Source: Limnomonas spitsbergensis
Lineage: Eukaryota > Chlorophyta > Chlorophyceae > Chlamydomonadales
Assembly (NCBI GenBank): GCA_037349105.1
Contig: JAYJMM010000085.1
Coordinates: forward strand, 1 to 64,000
DNA length: 64,000 nucleotides
Direction of reading: 5' to 3'
Made by a program: the position numbers and the translations under genes. Below the pieces are notes generated by a model. It was given only the letters and a program-made list of their open reading frames with translations. It was not told the origin of the DNA and did no database searches. Shown here piece after piece: positions 60,846 through 64,000 of the stretch (position 1 is its first letter; each line of letters opens with the position of its first letter).

Positions 60846-62104
60846 CTTGAGAATGAAATTTTGAATCTAATGGAACTACCGTATATTTTCGTTTCATGCG
60901 TAAGGCCGGGCAGCTCGAACCGGACGAGGACGATCAGCGATCAGATCATCGAGTTGTAGCGTGCGTCCCTTCACGCTGTTACGCAGACCGCTGTGCCAAT
61001 TCCCTTTTCTATTTCATGGCTCAGCCCATGCTGTAAATGCACTCTGAGATGCAAATTTGTTAAACAAAAAAGTACATGCAGCATGCCTAAAAAGTTTTTT
61101 CACTGTACACCCTGCATGACATGCAACCACGTCAGTTCCCAAAATGCTTGTTTGTGACATTGCACCTCTGGGCCCTACTTTTGTGACATAACACCTCTGG
61201 GCGCTACTGAGCGGATTCGGCAACGTGGGTGTTGGGCGAGGAGAGGAAGAATAAGAGGAAGGGGACGTTGTTTCCTGATGGTTGCATGTGAAGGGAGGTC
61301 ATTGCTGTCTTCGCTCGCTTTCCTAAATCATTAAGCTCTCCAATTTCCTTGCGGGTACCCTTCCCATGCACCAAAAGTGATGCTCTGCTGGACTAAAATA
61401 TCCACGCACTGGTACCGCCTTCCCACACATACTTACAAATGAGGATCGGTGCATCGGGATGAGATAATGGAATCTAAGCGGATAATGAAGATCGGTGCGT
61501 CCGCAGAAGCTGATGGCCTTTCCCTCAATGCACAGTCTTCACTCACTGGGGGCCTGCCCCACTCCCATGTTACCCTCTCTGTTCGCAGAACATCCCAATG
61601 ACAAGCCATAGCTCACCGGCAGCAAGAGCCTTTTGGGACCTGAGCACCCCTTAGGCTTCGAAATCTGGCCTCTGACAGGCGTGTCCCTTCAGAATGTCCA
61701 AATCGTTTTCCTGCAAGGAGTCCCCACAGACAGTGATTAAAACCTCTCAGATCTAGACTCCTTTCCTCTTACACTGAAAAGGGCCTCAGCCTAGACGTGT
61801 GCCACCAAGGGTTGTGGATCCAACCATAGATCTCTGGATCCATCGAGTCTCCCCCGCCAGACTTTGCCCTAGGCCTGGACACGACACGGCAAGAGGGTCA
61901 GGCATGATAGACTTAGACCTCCACACCGACATATAGCCCTAAACATCGTGTTCCAGCTGGATCAGGGATGAGAGACCTCGACCTCGATGGGCACAAGTCC
62001 CATGCATCAAATGTGATGCCCCGCTGGACTGTCAAAAAAATCACAAACTTCACAGGCCTCGAAACCTGAGATCCAGCTGGATCCACCCCGCAATCCAGCT
62101 GGAT
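60846..62104. other. Intergenic DNA with LINE-tail words and small dispersed repeats
   Basis: No gene is recognised. The phrase ATGCACCAAAAGTGATGCTC (about 61,366) recurs as ATGCATCAAATGTGATGCCC (about 62,002), each followed by CTGGACT. CCAGCTGGATC occurs three times between 61,953 and 62,105. A TGTAAG word on the minus strand at about 61,433-61,437 could serve the RINT1-like gene but is roughly 670 bases from its stop. Confidence 0.45.
61155..61255 (-). mobile_element. LINE 3' tail with duplicated terminus
   Basis: Two tandem copies of the terminal word, GACATTGCACCTCTGGGCCC and GACATAACACCTCTGGGCGC, are followed by GGCAACGTGGGTGTTGGGCG and a GA-rich run, as in the minus-oriented LINE copies at 38.4 and 51.6 kb. 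It is diverged and truncated. Confidence 0.5.
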
Positions 62105-63620
62105 CTACATTCGCCTCTCGACCACCGCCACGATCTGCGGCAGGGACAAGCACACCACACCCAGGTGCACAAGCAGGGGGTCCTTCTTGTACGAGGACGA
62201 GGCGGTTGCGCTCCCCGGGGCGGCATAGGACTCCAAAGAGCTGCTTGCGCGCCGCACCACCTCGCCCGCCTCCTCGTCCGCAAGCGTCAACAGCCTCGTG
62301 GCGGCCAGCGTCTCACGGAAATGCGCGGCGGGACGTGCAGTGTAGCGCGAGAACACCGACACCAGGGCACCCGCATCTGCAGAGGTACATGAGGGTGAAA
62401 GCACCAGGCCGGAACTTTCCATGAGGGCGGGGCATGAGAGAGCGGGATATCAGGGCGGGTGCGCGCCATGTGGCATGACAATACCAACACCCGAGCGCCC
62501 CCATCTGTGGTTGTACGTGTGTGACAGCATCACCGAGCGCAAGGCAGGCACTGCTTCATGATCATGAGAGCGGGGCATGAAACAGCAGAGCATGAGGGCG
62601 GGGCGCACCGTGTAGCATAAGAACACACCAACACCAGGGAACCTAGATCTGCAGAAGTACGCGAGAGACACGGAGACGCTGTGCTTGGACTCATTCATGA
62701 GGGAGTGGCGTAGATGTGCCCTCTGCGGACTGATCAAAATACATACATACGCAACAATGGACCATATCTATCGATCATGCACTGCCTCACTGCCCCCCCT
62801 GTTCCTGCGCATGCGGGCACAACACCGTCGTTGACAGAGAGCGCTGGCCAGCATCATACCCAGCCACCCCATACCCACCTGACTGCACCTGCACCTAATT
62901 CCTCCCATCCAGCCACCCCTTACCCACCTGACTGAAGCTGCGCTGCACCGGCCAGGGAGAATCTTGCCTCCGTGGCCACGTGGTTGAACATAAAGCGGTT
63001 CACGGGGACAGCAACTGTTGCAGCAAGGGTCAGGGAGGGTGCTCTGGGCAAAGTGATCTGGTCATACTCACGAGGGAGAACCACACCCCTCGCCCCACCA
63101 GGAGTGTGAAAGGGAACTGAAGACCGTGCCAATTCATTTGGCCCCGTCCACTCCCTCCCTCTCCCCCTTGACCCCTCTCCTCCACCTCCTCCCACCTGCC
63201 CGATATTTGTCCCACCGCCACGCCCTCTGCCTCTTCCCTCTGGCCTCTAAATGTCCCCTGGTCACACCGTCCCCTCAGCCCCCCCCCCCCCCTCTGCCCC
63301 CTCCCATCTGCGCACTACATGTCCCCCAGTCCTCCCCTTCCCCTCTGCCACCTGCGTACTTTATGCCCCCCCCCTCCCCCCTCTGCCCCCTCCTACCTGC
63401 ACACTATATGTCCCCCAGTCCCCCCCCCCTCTGCCCCCTCCCACCTGCGCACTACATGTTCCCAATGCCCCCTTGCCCTCTGCCACCTGCGTACTTCATG
63501 CCCCCCTCTTCCCCGCTGCCCCCCCCCACCTGCGCGCCAGATATCCCTGAAAGATGGTCCATCCAGGCGATCTGCCAGCATGTCCAGCCGCTGCTCCAAT
63601 AAGGCCAGTGCAGGCAGCAG
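62105..63620 (-). CDS. RINT1: RINT1/Tip20/MAG2-family vesicle-tethering protein, C-terminal exons (runs off right edge)
   Basis: Three exons are visible in coding order: 63530-63620, 62928-63014, 62105-62376 (TAG at 62,105-62,107). Both introns are GT-AG and the phases join exactly. The encoded 149 residues (including those split by introns) begin LLPALALLEQRLDMLADRLD, continue SFRDIWRAVAVPVNRFMFNH and FSLAGAAQLQSDAGALVSVF, and end SLPQIVAVVERRM. The run of a Trp-containing 'FRDIW' helix, 'NRFMFN', 'GAAQLQ.D' and 'VFSRY..RP..HF' is the pattern of the RINT-1/TIP-1 C-terminal domain. Members belong to the Dsl1/NRZ complex that tethers Golgi-derived vesicles at the ER. The upstream exons lie beyond the window or in the last 380 bases; I found none there. 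Family assignment is from memory of the motif order. Confidence 0.75.
63150..63529. repeat. Pyrimidine-rich tandem repeat in the RINT1 intron, containing copies of the splice donor
   Basis: On the minus strand the exon end GCGCGCAG|GTGGGG (63,530/63,529) is followed by repeated GTACGCAG|GTGGCAGAGG, GTGCGCAG|GTGGGAGGGG and GTGTGCAG|GTAGGAGGGG words. They lie at plus positions near 63,483, 63,441, 63,390, 63,347, 63,305 and 63,193 (the 63,305 copy reads CAG|AT). The units alternate in length around 40-60 bp and carry C-rich runs. Confidence 0.85.
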
Positions 63621-63824
63621 CTGGAGGGACCAGGAGGGACAGGCAGGCCACGAGGGATCATTGCGCACGAGTGAATGAGGGACAGAGGGAAAGGCAGACC
63701 CACCCACGTGGGAGGATCACAGCCTCCCCCCCCTTTGACCTATCGCCCCCTCACAGCCTCTCCCCCCCCATAGCACCTCCTCACATCTTCCCCCCCAAGG
63801 GCATAGCGTACCTTCCTCCCACAC

Positions 63825-63964
63825 CAGTGCTTTGCCGATTACGGTGGCTGAATTACCGAGCTTAGTTTCAGTCACTGTAGTTGCAAGGCTTTCAGATACT
63901 TTTACTAGAAAATGCCGAAATTGCTTTTACCATTTATGAATTGCGGCGCAATCGCACAGCACTG
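63825..63964. mobile_element. hAT-type MITE, uninterrupted copy
   Basis: It starts CAGTGCTTTGCCGATTACGG and ends GCGCAATCGCACAGCACTG, imperfect inverted repeats of about 20 bp. The flanks TCCCACAC (63,817-63,824) and CCCCACAC (63,965-63,972) are an 8-bp target-site duplication with one mismatch. It is the same family as 36,349-36,663 but lacks the nested MITE. It probably lies in an upstream intron of the RINT1-like gene, if that gene continues beyond the window. Confidence 0.85.
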
Positions 63965-64000
63965 CCCCACACACATGAAGGAGCGCTGCCATCACAATAG

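Overview
The window is nuclear DNA of a eukaryote, most likely a green alga of the Chlorophyceae. Four genes carry many GT-AG introns. One is a bacterial-type translation initiation factor 2 with a transit-peptide-like N-terminus. Another matches a plant/algal alpha/beta-hydrolase family. There is a Pol III-type tRNA-Glu gene, and interstitial telomere-like CCCTAAA runs of the plant/algal type are present. The extreme load of tandem repeats is reminiscent of large repeat-rich volvocalean genomes, but the species cannot be named from the sequence.

Layout. Positions 1-22,050 are one nearly pure GCATCG hexamer satellite (about 3,670 copies) that decays at its right edge. Positions 22,876-33,672 (minus) hold an 11-exon alpha/beta-hydrolase whose splice phases all agree (480 aa). 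Its 4.1-kb intron 2 contains two minisatellites with higher-order structure (30-bp and 27/28-bp units), and intron 1 contains a 24-bp array. A short plus-strand ORF starts head-to-head with it at 34,130. From 34.3 to 40.4 kb the DNA is repeat-rich: a hAT-type MITE split by a second MITE, a 44-bp array, and the 3' part of a LINE. Positions 40,428-50,300 (plus) hold a complete 13-exon organellar IF2 gene (988 aa, all junctions in phase). A 5'-truncated LINE copy with a 14-bp target-site duplication follows at 51.6-52.3 kb. Positions 53,001-56,519 (minus) hold a prolyl 4-hydroxylase-like 2-oxoglutarate oxygenase with an unresolved 5' end. LINE tails, a 48-bp array and a tRNA-Glu(UUC) at 60,774-60,845 fill 57-61 kb. 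Positions 62,105 onward (minus) hold the 3' exons of a RINT1/Tip20/MAG2-type vesicle-tethering gene that runs off the right edge. A second copy of the same hAT MITE sits at 63,825-63,964.

The most striking theme is not a gene. In at least four introns of three or four genes, the tandem-repeat unit contains a copy of the host exon-intron junction, so the authentic splice donor is followed by arrays of decoy donors (up to about 21). In one intron the acceptor side of an exon was duplicated instead. This fits models in which tandem duplication of AGGT-containing segments creates or enlarges introns. The genes themselves do not form a functional cluster.
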